Source: Gossypium raimondii | Taxonomy: Eukaryota; Streptophyta; Magnoliopsida; Malvales; Malvaceae | Reading direction: 5' to 3' | DNA length: 64,000 nucleotides | Assembly: GCF_025698545.1 (NCBI RefSeq) | Contig: NC_068575.1 | Span: 59,529,980 to 59,593,979, forward strand | In this document: positions 31,718 to 43,157 of the stretch, one piece after another | Layout of the letters: every line of letters starts with the position of its first letter | Position numbering within the stretch: position 1 is the first letter of the stretch | Notes under the pieces: model-generated | What the model saw: only the letters and a program-made list of their open reading frames with translations | Told to the model about the DNA's origin: nothing | Databases searched by the model: none | Program-made: the position numbers and the translations under genes

Positions 31718-33610
31718 TCATGAATCCAACGCCGATGAAGCAGTCTGAATTCTGGACAACGACTTCACGATCTCATCCATAGCAGGTCGAACTGTTGGAT
31801 TCTGCTTCAAGCAACTATTTATCAATTGGACGACAACTAGAACAAGTTCTGAAGGATAATTCTCTAGCATGGAGGGCTCAATCAAGTCCTTCAAACCCTC
31901 CCTTCCATTGTCAACCACATTGCTTAATATGTCTGATAAGTTCATATGTTCATCGCTATAGAATGCGGTCACCTCTTTTCCCGTTATCACTTCGAGCAAG
32001 AGAACCCCGAATGCATAAACATCAAGCTTTGTGGAGACCAGACCATTTTCCAAATACTCAGGAGCCATATAGCCTTTTGTTCCAACAATGTGCTTTGTCA
32101 ATGCAAATTCGCCCTCTCCTCCTCCGGTCGACCTCGCCAGAGCAAAGTTGGTAATCTTAGCCCTGAAATCACCATCAAGAAGAACATTACTGGTTTTTAA
32201 GTCCTTGTGGACATGAGGAGGATTGGTGAAGCTATGCAGGTAGTTAAGTCCTGTTGCTACATCTAATGCAACCTGAATTTGGTCTTTCCAACTAAAGTAT
32301 TTCCCATTGTCGTCTCTGTTAAAGATCCAGTCGCTCAATGCACCGTTGGCAGCGTACTCGTAAACCAGGTACCAGTTCCCCTGGTTGATGCAAACTCCGG
32401 AAAGGCGAATAAGATTTGAATGGTAGACCTTGTTTAAAATTTGTATCTCCTTTGAGACATCTCCATGAACTTTCTTGATGGCTGCAAAATCACCATTGAT
32501 CACACCACGGTAAACCGATCCTTTAATATGATTGCTGGTGCTGAAGTCATCTGTTGCAACCTGTAATTCTTCGAATTTGTAGATTTTGAGATTGATCGAT
32601 TGAGCTATACTTGACATGCTATCTATGAAGTCCTGAGATCCATCATCCAAGCTTTTCTCCAATGGTTTTTCATAAGCCTCTAAGCTTTCCGAGCTAATGA
32701 TCGGATCTGTTTTCTTCTTTGTTTTACGGAAGAACATACAGAAAATCACCATGCAAACAACCGATATGAGACCAACTCCCCCAAGAACACCAACGAGTAT
32801 ATAAATCCATGTTCTGTTTGAGCTTCCACCCGGGGGAGAATTTGGTGGTGGTGGTGAAGCCCGCGGCGGAGGCGGAGAAGGTGCTGTGACTCTAGACGGT
32901 GGATCCCGGAGGGGAACCAAAAGTGAAGTGAAGAAAAAAATGGTGGAACGGAGATCAGGAAGCTGATTAGCTTCAAGGGTCCTCTCAGGATCCGCCCCAA
33001 ACAATTCACTAATACCTTGAATAGTATCACCTTCAGCAATTGGATAACTCAACAAATAGTTAATTCCAACATCAGTTTGATTCTTTGTAGGACAAGCACA
33101 TCTAAGAGGAACTGTAATCCTCATTCCAGCGGTCAAATTTCGAGTTGAAATCCCAGGCTGCTGATTTTGTATAGCTTGACAAGTTGAAAGCGCTTGAAAA
33201 GTGTTATTTGCAATCAAAAAATACCCTTCTCCACCCCCAACCGTGTAGCTTGTGTTCTTCTGATAATGGTCACCAGAACATGAACAGTTGACTGGAACTA
33301 TAACCATCTGGTTTGTTCGGAATGTTGCTGTCTCAGAAACTTCATTTATGGTGGCGACTTGAGATGGATCAGAAGATAAGAGATTGGAGATTGATGTAAC
33401 GTTGTTAAACAAGGGTTGGGATCTGAAAACCAGGTAACTTTGGCAACTCATGCTTACGCCATTACAGTTGTATCCAAGAACAGAATCCGAAGTGTCTGGA
33501 TTTTCACAATCTGTTGTCTTTCGTCCGACATAAGGCTGCTGAGCTTGAATCAAGAAACTACAGCAAAATAAACAGAGGGTTAAAAGAGAAATAAGAGACA
33601 AAGAATCCAT
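31718..33610 (-). CDS. LYK4: LysM receptor-like kinase, LYK4-type, copy 1
   Basis: A single exon of 630 residues starting MDSLSLISLLTLCLFCC, a clear signal peptide. The mature N-terminus QQPYVGRKTTDC and the motifs MVIVPVNCSCSG and MRITVPLRCACP match the Arabidopsis LYK4 layout: three LysM domains held by CxC pairs. A Pro-rich stalk precedes a membrane span (WIYILVGVLGGVGL to VIFCMFF, about 270-296). The kinase region keeps AAIKKV but lacks the glycine loop (IKGSVYRG). It has HKD instead of HRD and NFA instead of DFG, while GYMAPEYL is intact. It is therefore a pseudokinase co-receptor for chitin at the plasma membrane, working with CERK1-type kinases (family knowledge). Chitin binding itself cannot be judged here. 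Confidence 0.92.
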   Translation of the reverse strand: MDSLSLISLLTLCLFCCSFLIQAQQPYVGRKTTDCENPDTSDSVLGYNCNGVSMSCQSYLVFRSQPLFNNVTSISNLLSSDPSQVATINEVSETATFRTNQMVIVPVNCSCSGDHYQKNTSYTVGGGEGYFLIANNTFQALSTCQAIQNQQPGISTRNLTAGMRITVPLRCACPTKNQTDVGINYLLSYPIAEGDTIQGISELFGADPERTLEANQLPDLRSTIFFFTSLLVPLRDPPSRVTAPSPPPPRASPPPPNSPPGGSSNRTWIYILVGVLGGVGLISVVCMVIFCMFFRKTKKKTDPIISSESLEAYEKPLEKSLDDGSQDFIDSMSSIAQSINLKIYKFEELQVATDDFSTSNHIKGSVYRGVINGDFAAIKKVHGDVSKEIQILNKVYHSNLIRLSGVCINQGNWYLVYEYAANGALSDWIFNRDDNGKYFSWKDQIQVALDVATGLNYLHSFTNPPHVHKDLKTSNVLLDGDFRAKITNFALARSTGGGEGEFALTKHIVGTKGYMAPEYLENGLVSTKLDVYAFGVLLLEVITGKEVTAFYSDEHMNLSDILSNVVDNGREGLKDLIEPSMLENYPSELVLVVVQLINSCLKQNPTVRPAMDEIVKSLSRIQTASSALDS

Positions 33611-34069
33611 GGCCAAATATTAGATTACAGAGAATATGTTTTCTCGATGGGTGAATATATAATATGTTGGTTTTTAGTAAACCATGTGGAACTGAAGAAT
33701 AGTCTAACAAGCCTGCATCATGTTGAATTTGTAATGGAGAATTACACAGGGAGATTGGTGGGCGACTGAAACATTAATCAATGCTAAACTTTTTTACTTT
33801 TTGATAATAATCAATCAATCAATGCTAAACGATTACAGAATAGGAAAAATAATTATAACATGTGATAGAGAAAGGAAGTATAAAGTACGCGTAATGACAG
33901 GTGTTTTGTGTAGGTTGGCTTACCATTTCCAAGCTTGAAACTTAAAAGAAGTCTTCAGATACGTAACATCGAAGTGAAAATTATAATATTGAATTACAAA
34001 GTTGACTTTGGGTTTGATTGGTTTTATAATTAAAAAATGATTAAATTCAGTAATCCATCCAAGGGTTGA
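33611..34069 (-). promoter_or_regulatory. Proximal upstream region of LYK4 copy 1
   Basis: A TATA-like ATTATATATT (minus strand, about 33652-33661) lies some 45 bases before the ATG. The matching place in copy 2 reads CAATATATTC, so the TATA-like run is shorter there. Confidence 0.45.
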
Positions 34070-34170
34070 CCGCATTTGTCTGTTTCTTCCCCTTCTGTCG
34101 CAATTTGCAGACGATATGAAATTAAACATTATTGCTTGGTCAAATGAGACTGTCAAAGCCGCCAGTAAAG
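34070..34170 (-). promoter_or_regulatory. Conserved upstream block of LYK4 copy 1 with W-box
   Basis: Shares TTTCTTCCCCTTCTGT, TTGCAGAC and TTGGTCAAAT..GACTGTC with 37010-37145 upstream of copy 2. GGTCAA at 34138-34143 is TTGACC, a WRKY-binding W-box, on the minus (gene) strand. Retention in both copies suggests defence-type induction; this is inference. Confidence 0.5.
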
Positions 34171-34897
34171 TTAACTTGTCTTTACATGCTATCAGGAATG
34201 GAGGAGGCCTTTGCCTCGAAAATTTTTACTATCTTCAAAAATTTTAATCAGAACTTCTAAGTTTTAATTAGTTTAATTTTCTCAAAATTTTTAAAATTTT
34301 AATCAGAACTTCTAAATTTTACTAATAATGAATTATCTTTTTAGTTTTTAAAAATATGGATATTAAATTATTGCAAATTAAAATAAAAAAAAACTAAAAT
34401 CTCAATTTTTTTTAATTCATAATTAGTAGTTCAAATTAGATATTACAAAAATGTAATTATTCAACTGTCATTGTCGGGGACCTTTGACTCAGCCAACGAG
34501 CTCTATTATGTTAAAGGAAGAAAACAAATTGTTTAGCCAAATGAGATTTGAGTTTTAGTTCGATTAATATGATTATTTTTGTCAATGTAGGAAGATATGA
34601 GTTTGAGAATACTGAAATGCATTATACTTCTATTTATGGGTTAGGAGAGGCTATGGATAAGTTCAGACTTTTTATCAAAAAGAACGGAAAAAAAAATATT
34701 TAGGAGCAAATACAAAAAGCAGAAACTGATGGTTAACATGGAGATTGAGTGTACGAGGATATAGAAAGTCGTATGATTAAGAGGTCCAACAGAGTTTTGG
34801 TAATATGCATGAAAAAACTTGCAAACATTTGATGAATAAATAAAAGCTAAAAAACTCACTAAAACTAACATGATATTCCATTTCAGTCACAGTGTCA
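34171..34897. other. Intergenic between LYK4 copies
   Basis: AT-rich. The last 90 bases repeat the 3' flank of copy 1. No gene is seen. Confidence 0.5.
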
Positions 34898-36833
34898 TCA
34901 AGAGCTCCCAGTAGATGTTTGAGACCATGACATGTTGCTTGACAAATCCCATGTCGATGAACTAGTCAGAATTCTGGAGAACGACTGCACGATTTCATCC
35001 ATAGCAGGCCTAGCTGTTGGATTCTGCTTCAAGCAACTATTTATCAATTGGACAACAACCACGGCAAGTTCTGCAGGATAGTTCTCTAGCATAGAGGGTT
35101 CAATCAAGTGCTTCAAACCCTCCTTTCCATTCTCTACCATATTGCTCAATCTGTCTGATAAGTTATTATGTTCATCGCTATAAAATGCGGTCGCCTCTTT
35201 TCCCGTTATTACTTCGAGCAAGAGAACCCCAAATGCATAAACATCAAGCTTTGTGGAGACTAAACCATTTTCCAAATACTCGGGAGCCATATAACCCTTT
35301 GTTCCAACAATGTGCCTTGTCAATGCAAATTCGCCTTCTCGCCCTTCGGTTGACCTCGCCATAGCAAAGTTGGTAATCTTAGCCCTGAAATCACCATCAA
35401 GAAGAACATTGCTGGTTTTTAGGTCCTTGTGGACATGAGGAGGATTGGTGAAGCTATGCAGGTAGTTAAGTCCTGTTGCTACATCTAATGCAATCCGAAT
35501 TCGGTCTTTCCAGCAGAAGTATTTCCCACTGTCGTCTCTGTTAAAGATCCAGTCGCTCAATGTGCCGTTGGCAGCATACTCATAAACCAGGTACCAGTTC
35601 CCGTCATTGATACAAACTCCGGAAAGGCGAATAAGATTCGAATGGTAGACCTTGTTTAACAGTTGTATCTCCTTTGAGACATCTCCATGAACTTTCTTGA
35701 TGGCTGCAAAATCACCATTGATTACACCGCGGTAAACCGATCCTTTGATATGATTGCTGGTGCTGAAGTTATCTGTCGCAACCTGCAATTCTTTGAATTT
35801 GTATACTTTGAGATTGATTGATTGAGCTATACTTAACATACTATCCAAGAAGGCCTGAGATCCATCCTCCAAGCTTTTCTCCAATGGTTTTTCACAAGCC
35901 TCGAAGCTTTCCAAGCTAATGATCGGATCGGTTTTCTTCTTTGTTTTGCTGAAGAACATACAGAAAATCACCATGCAAACAACCAATATGAGACCAACTC
36001 CCCCAAGAACACCAGCAAGTATATAAATCCATGTTCTGTCTGAGCTTCCACTCGGGGTGGAATTTGGTGGTGATGGTGACGGTGGTGGCGGTGGAGGTGG
36101 AGAAGGCACTGTGATTCTAGACGGAGGGTTACGGAGAGGAACCAAAAGTGAAGTCTCGAAAAAAACGGTGGAACTGGGATCAGGAAGCTGATTAGCTTCA
36201 AGGGTCCTCTCAGGATCCTCCCCAAACAATGCACTAATACTTGAAACAGTCTCACCTTCAGCAACTGGATAACTCAACAAATAGTTAATTCCAACATCTG
36301 TTTGATTCCTTGTGGGACAAGCACATCTAACAGGAACTGTAATTCTCATTCCAGGGGTCAAACTTTCAGATGGAATCACAGGCTGTTGGTTTTGTATAGC
36401 TTGACAAGTTGAAAGGGCTTGGAAAGTGCTATTTGCAATTAAAAAGTACCCATCTCCACTCTGAATTATGTAACTTGTGTTTCTCTGATAATGGTCACCA
36501 GAACATGAACAGTTGACTGGAACTATAACCATCTGGTTTGTTTGGAATGTTGCTGTCTCAGAAACTTCATTTATGGCGGCGATTTGAGATGGATCAGAAG
36601 ATAAGAGATTCGAGATTGATGTAACGTTGTTAAACAAGGGTTGGGATCTGAAAACCAGGTAACTTTGGCAACTCCTGTTTACGCCGTTACAGGTGTACCC
36701 AAGAACAGAATCTGAAGTGTCTGGATTTCGACAATCTGTTGTCTTTTTTCCGACATAAGGCTGCTGAGCTTGAATCAAGGAACAGCAGCAAAATAAGCAG
36801 AGGGTTAAAATAGAGACGAGAGACAGAATCCAT
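34898..36833 (-). CDS. LYK4: LysM receptor-like kinase, LYK4-type, copy 2, with displaced start codon
   Basis: Nearly collinear with copy 1 over the whole receptor: QQPYVGKKTTDC, MVIVPVNCSCSG, MRITVPVRCACP, membrane span, AAIKKV, HKD, NFA, GYMAPEYL. The frame is open from the signal peptide to the stop, followed by a longer C-terminus (SSNMSWSQTSTGSS). The ATG equivalent to that of copy 1 (36833-36831) is in a different frame: between it and the shared TTTTAACCCTCTG the copy has 14 bases where copy 1 has 16. The receptor frame stays open upstream to about 37048 without an ATG, and its next in-frame Met lies after the signal peptide (QMVIVPV). Either an upstream exon or non-AUG start is used, or this is a recent pseudogene. 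Kinase features are as in copy 1. Confidence 0.8.
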
Positions 36834-37009
36834 GGCCGAATATTAGATTGTGGAGAATTGTTCGGAGATGGGTGAATATATTGGTTTTTTGGAAAACTAC
36901 GTGAAACTGAAGAATAGTCAACATATTGGATTTTGTAATAAAGCAGTTTGGTGGGATAAGAAAAACACGATATGCGCGTAATAATAAGTATTCTCTTTAT
37001 GTGGTTTAC

Positions 37010-37145
37010 CACTTCCGAATCTCTCTCTTTCTTCCCCTTCTGTTCCAACTTGCAGACAAGCCAAAGTTGAAAACTTTATTGCTATGGGTGCTAGTTGGTT
37101 GCCTGGTTGGTCAAATCCGACTGTCGAAACCGTCAGAAAAGTTCA
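37010..37145 (-). promoter_or_regulatory. Conserved upstream block of LYK4 copy 2 with W-box
   Basis: Counterpart of 34070-34170. GGTCAA at 37109-37114 (TTGACC on the gene strand) is embedded in the same TTGGTCAAAT..GACTGTC context. It is about 280 bases from the ATG position, against about 530 in copy 1. Confidence 0.5.
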
Positions 37146-37467
37146 AGTTTTCAAGTGTGTTCAATAATTTCAAGTTTTGATCACTTTGAGTTTAGATCAT
37201 TTCAAATTTGGATCTAGATTTTTATAACTATATCAAGGGCAAATGAAGCAGAGAGGCTTCGGGATGAAAAATAGATTCAAATATCTACAAGTTTTTAATT
37301 AATTTTATGGATATGGATGTTCCGAAAATATATGAAGTGAAGAAAAATTCAAGCAAGAAGACATTCTAATTTGTTGAAAAAGTTCATTCACATTGAGAAG
37401 CTATAAGAAAAGCCCAAGCAAAAGTAAAAATGAAAACAATGTTCTCCCACTGAACTTCTCAATACTT
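37146..37467. other. Intergenic
   Basis: Between the LYK4 copy 2 upstream block and the stop of the minus-strand COR413-like gene; probably includes that gene's 3' UTR. Nothing else is seen. Confidence 0.5.
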
Positions 37468-38860
37468 TTAAGTGGCAAGATACGATATCGTAATGCATAC
37501 TAAGCAAGCTATACCGAACCAATAACTAAAACAATAACAACTGCATTCACAATTCTCTAATCCTCCTACTCCGCGGATTTCAAGTAGGGTAACTAAAATC
37601 GTGATTACAAGACACAGGATGCCAGGTACAATGTCATCTCGAAATCTATCGGCCAACCAATCTGGCGTAATGACAAATAGGATGAAACGCGAAACTGTTA
37701 CATTCAACAAACAGAATATCATTATCCGAAGTGAGATGTAAAACAGGTGTATGCATACGTTTAAAATGTTGTTTCAAACCTGGAAAGGTATCTGGAAAAA
37801 ACAGGTGCAAAGCAACAGCAAGAAACGCAACCCAGCAACCAAATTGGCCTCTGCATCATTTTAGTAAATATGACACTATAAAACACTGAAACCGATACTA
37901 ATCAACTGAGACCAATATTGTATATCGACAAGCACCTTACGATTTTGAAGAGTACAGTTGGGAAACTGGCGAGGAGAAATAATACTAGGAGGTTAGTCAG
38001 CATGTGCGATCTCTGTCCCATACGGTTCATGAGTAATAAAAATCTGTAGAGAAAGCAAATAATATACAAAAATAATCTGTTCATATATCACATAGTACTA
38101 CTTGCTTATCCAAGCATGTTCAAGGCATGCATGACAATAATTAAATAATGATGAAACAAACTCTTCTCTATTTTTTTAGTATTGTGTAGTTTGGTCAATC
38201 TATTTTTGATGAATTGTGTCTCTTGTATCTCTTTACTCTTTCTTTTCCAGCAGATCTGGTTCTGATCCTAAACCATTTATATCGATGCATATGAGGAACC
38301 ACCATTTCTATCTTCGGACGAGTATGACGATATGACAATCCTTGTTAGAATTTCAGCATCCCAAAAGCCTTCAAAACTTAATCCTTTATCATATCCTTCT
38401 AAGAATTCTAAACCCCAAAGCATCCTCAAACTTTAATCCTAGAATACAGCAAAAGTAGCTGAATTATTGAAATCCTATGCAAGAAGAGTACCCCAGTTGG
38501 CATCAACAGATTGCCAGCATTTCTGGTTAAGGAGAATATCACTAGTTTTCATCTAAAATTAAAGGAAAAGAAACTAATATTTTACTTGATCATACAACCA
38601 AATCAACATCTTTGAACCATTGTAGAAACCCCACCCCCACCCCCCAAAAAAATAAAAGAACCCTAACTTTGCCAACCCCAAATTGATCAAAAAAGAAAGA
38701 GAAGATAATCAATGCAACAATATGGAGAAGAAAGTTAAATAAAGAAAGCAAGAAGTGGGTTAACTCACAAAGCAAAAATGGTGCCACCCCATTGAAAAGC
38801 GGATCGTGCCCCAGTAGATCCAAAATCCAAATCAGAAAAACTGTTCACTTTCATCTCCAT
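37468..38860 (-). CDS. Divergent COR413-family membrane protein, short form
   Basis: Exons 38860-38769, 38043-37936, 37850-37780 and 37694-37468 give 165 residues starting MEMKVNSFSDLDFG. The second and third exons are 108 and 71 nt, the same lengths and phases as in the COR413 gene at 26743-28509. The proteins align there: LLLMNRMGQRSHMLTNLLV against LLILDRTNWRTNMLTSLLV, and WVAFLAVALHLFFP against WIAFIAVVLRLFFP. The long soluble N-terminus of classical COR413-PM is replaced by a short one, and the C-terminus is Cys-rich (CECSCYCF) and hydrophobic. It is a multispanning membrane protein, role unknown. Position between LYK4 and GGPPS suits At2g23680-type WCOR413 relatives (from memory). Confidence 0.8.
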
Positions 38861-39365
38861 ATTCCTCTCTTTTTTTTCTTTTTCTTTTTTGAAGTAATGT
38901 TTATCAAAACTTTAAAAGACTCTTCCAGTTAAAAGTCTAGTCTTGTCATTCAACAGAGCTTTGGAAATACGATGTTGGCTTCTGTCGCCTGATTGGTTTC
39001 ATGGTCGGGATATCTTGTACCCGAAGTGTTTTGTCTACCCACAATATGTGCCACGTGGCAGATATGTAGCCCTTGCATATTTGAGATCAGGATCTTGATA
39101 TATGATTATTCCCTGTTCTTCGTAGGAGAAAAACGAAAAAATGGAAACGAAAATTCAGTTAAAAGCTTTGTAGGAGAAGAAGCTGAATCTCTATCCCAGA
39201 CTCCAAAATTAAGGCCTACGGATAGTCCACAGCATCAAACAAAGGGAAAGGTACAAAGGAAACTAATGATACATTCATAAAACTTTAGCCATTAACATTT
39301 CAGTCACTATCTTGCCTATGGTGAGACTATCAGTTAAACATGCAAAAGCAATAGCTTTTTCTGGT

Positions 39366-39552
39366 TTAATATACTATTTAGTACCTGAGTTTAAATTTAA
39401 TATTCAATTTGGTACTTAAGTTTTTTTTTTCCAATTAAGAACCTATATTTTTCTTTACTAGAGCATGCTAAATTTTTATTGGGATGTTGTTTAATTTGAA
39501 TACTAAATTATATATTGAAATCAAACTCAAATATTAAATTAATAGTATATTA
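39366..39552. mobile_element. MITE-like inverted repeat
   Basis: The left end TTAATATACTATTTAGTACCTGAG and the reverse-complemented right end AATAATATACTATTAATTTAAT form imperfect arms of about 55-60 bp around a short core. No coding and no secure target duplication. Confidence 0.45.
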
Positions 39553-40027
39553 TTTTTAATGTTAAAAGCTATGGAGTTAAAAACAAGATTGAGAGTAAAA
39601 ATTCAGTGGGAAAGATTTAGGGTCTACATCTATTAAATTAAAAGTATTATCCAAAGTCCAAAAACGAACATGTTATTATTGTCCAAGTAAATTTGTAAAA
39701 CTAAGAGTTCGAACTCAATTTTATGATAATTTTTTTATTATAAACATGAAAACCAATGTAATAAATATAACTTGAAACATTTAAGGGTAAAATATCCTTC
39801 AAGTTCTTATACTCTTTGTATATTTAGAATTTAGTCCTTTACAATTACTAAAACTATTAAAATTCTTATGTTAAATTCAGTTTCATTATAACACGTGTAT
39901 TATTTTAATTGCAAAATGTCACCTTAATGAATTTAACAAAAAAATTAATATATTAAAATTGAACCTTAAATTTTGAATTTAAAAAGTATAAATACTTTAA
40001 AATAATAGTAGAAAGATTAAATTATAA

Positions 40028-40051
40028 ATATATATATATATATATATATAT
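40028..40051. repeat. AT dinucleotide microsatellite
   Basis: About twelve TA units in a row. Confidence 0.9.
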
Positions 40052-40675
40052 GAAAATATAAAGATGCATATTTAGGATATGCTTATCCAGTCAAAATGTA
40101 GGGAAATAGATAGAGACCGAAAAATGAAAAGAAAATTAATTCTTAACATATTTGATAGCAGAGACAAGTGGGAGAAAAACAAAATAAGAAATATAATCAT
40201 TTTTTATTTATGTGAACAAAAATAAATCATTCTAATTTGAAATGATAATAGAAAAAAAAATGTTAAAAAATGTAAGTGTTCAAAATGATAATTGAAGTTT
40301 AACCATGTTTCAGCCATTGCAGTTAAAAAGACAAGAAGATTAGTCAATGTTGTGTGATTCATCAAGAATCACAGACCATAGAAGCCTTTGTAAATCGCTG
40401 GCACTTGGGATCACATTCAAAATGTAACACACATTTGTTCAACATGTCATCAACAAGTCCTATCAGTATGATCAACAGAAAATAGATTGAATCTGTGGAC
40501 TAAATCAACCACACTTTTTCCCTCTAGATTTTCAGTAATCTTCCATTGGAAACACTTCCATTAAAACGAGTCTGCAAATAAAATCCAGATTTTGAGTCAT
40601 GAACACCTTGAAATAGTAGCGGTAACTTTGTCTTGCGATTGATATTTAATCTCCGAATAGAATCTGACGAGTTCA

Positions 40676-43157
40676 TCAAGATACCACATCTCTAGCAAAT
40701 AGGAGGTCACAGATCTTTTCCTCCATAGGAATGGATTCGCGGAAATAAGCATCCTTCCGTAGGCTTTTCTTTTCCTTCCTATATGTTTCTGCATTTGAGA
40801 CTCTACTGAGTTTCTCAAGACCAGCTACTAGAACACAATATGTGCCTAAAGAAGGATAAATCCCTTTCTTTCGCATTGTTTTGTATATTTTAAGTCCTTT
40901 ATCAGCAGTGCCAGCAGCAAAGTAGACGCCAACCAAAGCAGTGTAGGTAGCAACACATTTCTGATCATCAGGCAGTGAATCAAAAATCTTTGCGGCACAA
41001 GTTGGCCTTCTAGCACAACCAAGCCTATAAATTAGTAGTGAAGCTAGATAAACTCCAAGAGAATGTCCGGTGCTAGTCATTTCCACAACTATCTCAACTA
41101 TATCAGTAAACGTGTTTGATCGTATTAAACAGCCTATCAAAGCAAGATACGCAGTTCTCTCAAGTTTTATACCTGTTTTCACACTGTATTTGAAGGTCAA
41201 TAAAGCACCATCCACCCTACAGTGACCACAATTTACGTGTACGATGGCGGACATCAGTTCAGAGTCCAACTTTATATTCTTATCCATCAATTCAGTAAGT
41301 AAACTGTCAACAGCTTGAAGATTTTGCTTTTTCAAGAGAACCCACACTAGTCCTCTGTCTAAACTTGAAGGATCTTCAAAATCATTTCCTTTATACTCAA
41401 CTACCCTTTCATTGTCAATGCATTCAACAGAGATATGAGGATGAACTTGCCTGAGGAGGGCATCTCTCTCGCCAGCAGCTTTAAAAGTTTCAAGAGCTAA
41501 TAGAAATATGGGGTACCGGAGGACAAGATGATTTTCTTTCATGTACTGAAGGATTTGGATAATTGGCCATGTCTCCCCTGCTTTGCAACATTTCTCAACC
41601 AAAATATTGCATGCAGCTTTGTCAGGCTTAACTCTGGCTTCTTGCATTTTGCTGAAAATCTCAAGGGCTTCTTCGTACTTGCCTGGATCCACCACCAACA
41701 TCATCCTTGTAAGCATTATACTCCAGCAAAGACAGCTAGATATAGCCAAAGCAAATTCATTCATCTCTTATAATGCCAAACCACAAAAAAAATGTACAAG
41801 TACATTTCTTGATCAAAGAAAACTATTGACAAACTCAGATATAAGCTTTCACATTAATTGTACTATTGTGACCACTTAAAAATATGATCTTAAAATAAAA
41901 AAGATGAAGAGGCTATGAATGCGAGTCATCACACCATTTGGGCCTTTACCATAATGCTGAAGTTTTCAAGAGTTTTAGATAATCTGAGTTTTCAATAGAT
42001 AGCATGCTCGGATATGAAGCATGAAATCAGATGCGCAAAAAGATTCAAGAAAATTACATCAAGCATTCAAACTAGGCCTTGTTTGAACAAAAAGATCCAA
42101 CCATGTTCTCTTGGGCTCTCCTCCCCTCCCTTGACATTGGTGTTTCTCATTACCTTAAAATCTCTCAAATGAACCAAAGAGAGTATCATGAACAGAACAT
42201 TCATTCCTCATTAATTAAAACATACAATGCCATGAAAGCGGTGTTACCTATGCATATGAACATCCTAACTTTATATTTGATGCACTGTCAACGTTTTAAT
42301 TACATATACAGTCATTAAATTACAACTAGCTACATCATTATAGGCAACAGAGCAATTGTGCATCTCATTTAGACATATCAACAAACAGGAAGCCAGCAAT
42401 ACTCAAAATAGTCCTTCATCAACTTACCAGCCCCAAAGAGATACTCCATTAGCACTGTATAAGTGTGACAATTTGGAGAAATACCAGACTGAAGCATCTC
42501 CTTATAAACAGCAGTACCTTCCTTAACTCTTTGATTATCAAACAAAACTTTCATATAAGCTGTATATGAAACAACAGTGGGAAAACATCCTTTTCCTCTC
42601 ATTTCCTCCCACGTTTCCACGGCCCCATCAACATCTCCACTCTTTGAAAGCCAATGCAAAATCGAAGTATAAGTAACAGCATCAATTTTTAAGCCTTTTT
42701 CTTGCATTTGCTGAAATAAATACTTCATTGATGAAACCCTCCCAGCTTCTCCAAAAATGTCAAGCATTGTTGTGTAAGTGAACTGGTCATGCTTAAAGCT
42801 TTTAACTTTACCAACCCAGTTGAAAAAAAGCCAAGCTTTTTCCATTGGTGGGTGGGTTTTGAGGACTTGGTTGACTGTAAAAGAGTCCCATCTGATGGGT
42901 AACTGTTTCAGTTGGGTTTCAGCCGATTCCCAAGTTGAGTACTTGAGGATTTTGTAAATGTTTGAGATCGTGTCTCTCATGTAAACTTTTGGCTCAACAT
43001 CAAATGGTTTCATTGGAGTTTTCAAGGCTTTGGTAAACTTATGTTTGGTGCGTGGTGTTCTGCGTTTGTTTTGATGAAGGGAATGTAAAAATTTGAGGGG
43101 ACGATTCCAATTTCTGAATTTTGCAGCAAGTCCATGGAGATAATTTATTCTCAACAT
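40676..43157 (-). CDS. Pentatricopeptide repeat protein (P-type), EMB3111-like
   Basis: Exons 43157-42428 and 41682-40676 join within AG/K (GCT G/GC AAG) to 578 residues. The basic N-terminus (MLRINYLHGLAAKFRNWNRP) is a likely mitochondrial or plastid targeting peptide. WDSFTVNQVLKTHPPMEKAW precedes PPR motifs such as HDQFTYTTMLDIFGEAGR, DAVTYTSILHWLSKSGD, TVVSYTAYMKVLFDNQR, NCHTYTVLMEYLFGAGK and DKAACNILVEKCCKAGE. Later repeats are weaker (RTAYLALIGCLIRSNTF, VATYTALVGVYFAAG). PPR proteins bind organellar RNA base by base. The wording is close to my memory of Arabidopsis At2g01390 (EMB3111). No E or DYW editing domain is seen. Ends at LLFARDVVS. Confidence 0.9.

Larger units (their letters stand above)
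38861..40675. other. Intergenic with a MITE-like repeat and a microsatellite
   Basis: It contains an imperfect inverted repeat at 39366-39552 and an AT microsatellite at 40028-40051. Around 39790-39900 there is wording common to dispersed plant repeats (CTTCAAGTTCTTATACTCTTT). The last 300 bases are the 3' flank of the PPR gene. No gene is seen. Confidence 0.5.

Noticed and set aside
31795-32200. Plus-strand open frames opposite LYK4 copy 1
   Set aside because: Antisense shadows of the receptor coding sequence.
38590-38823. 77-residue hydrophobic open frame on the minus strand
   Set aside because: It is a shifted-frame reading of the first exon and intron of the short COR413-family gene.
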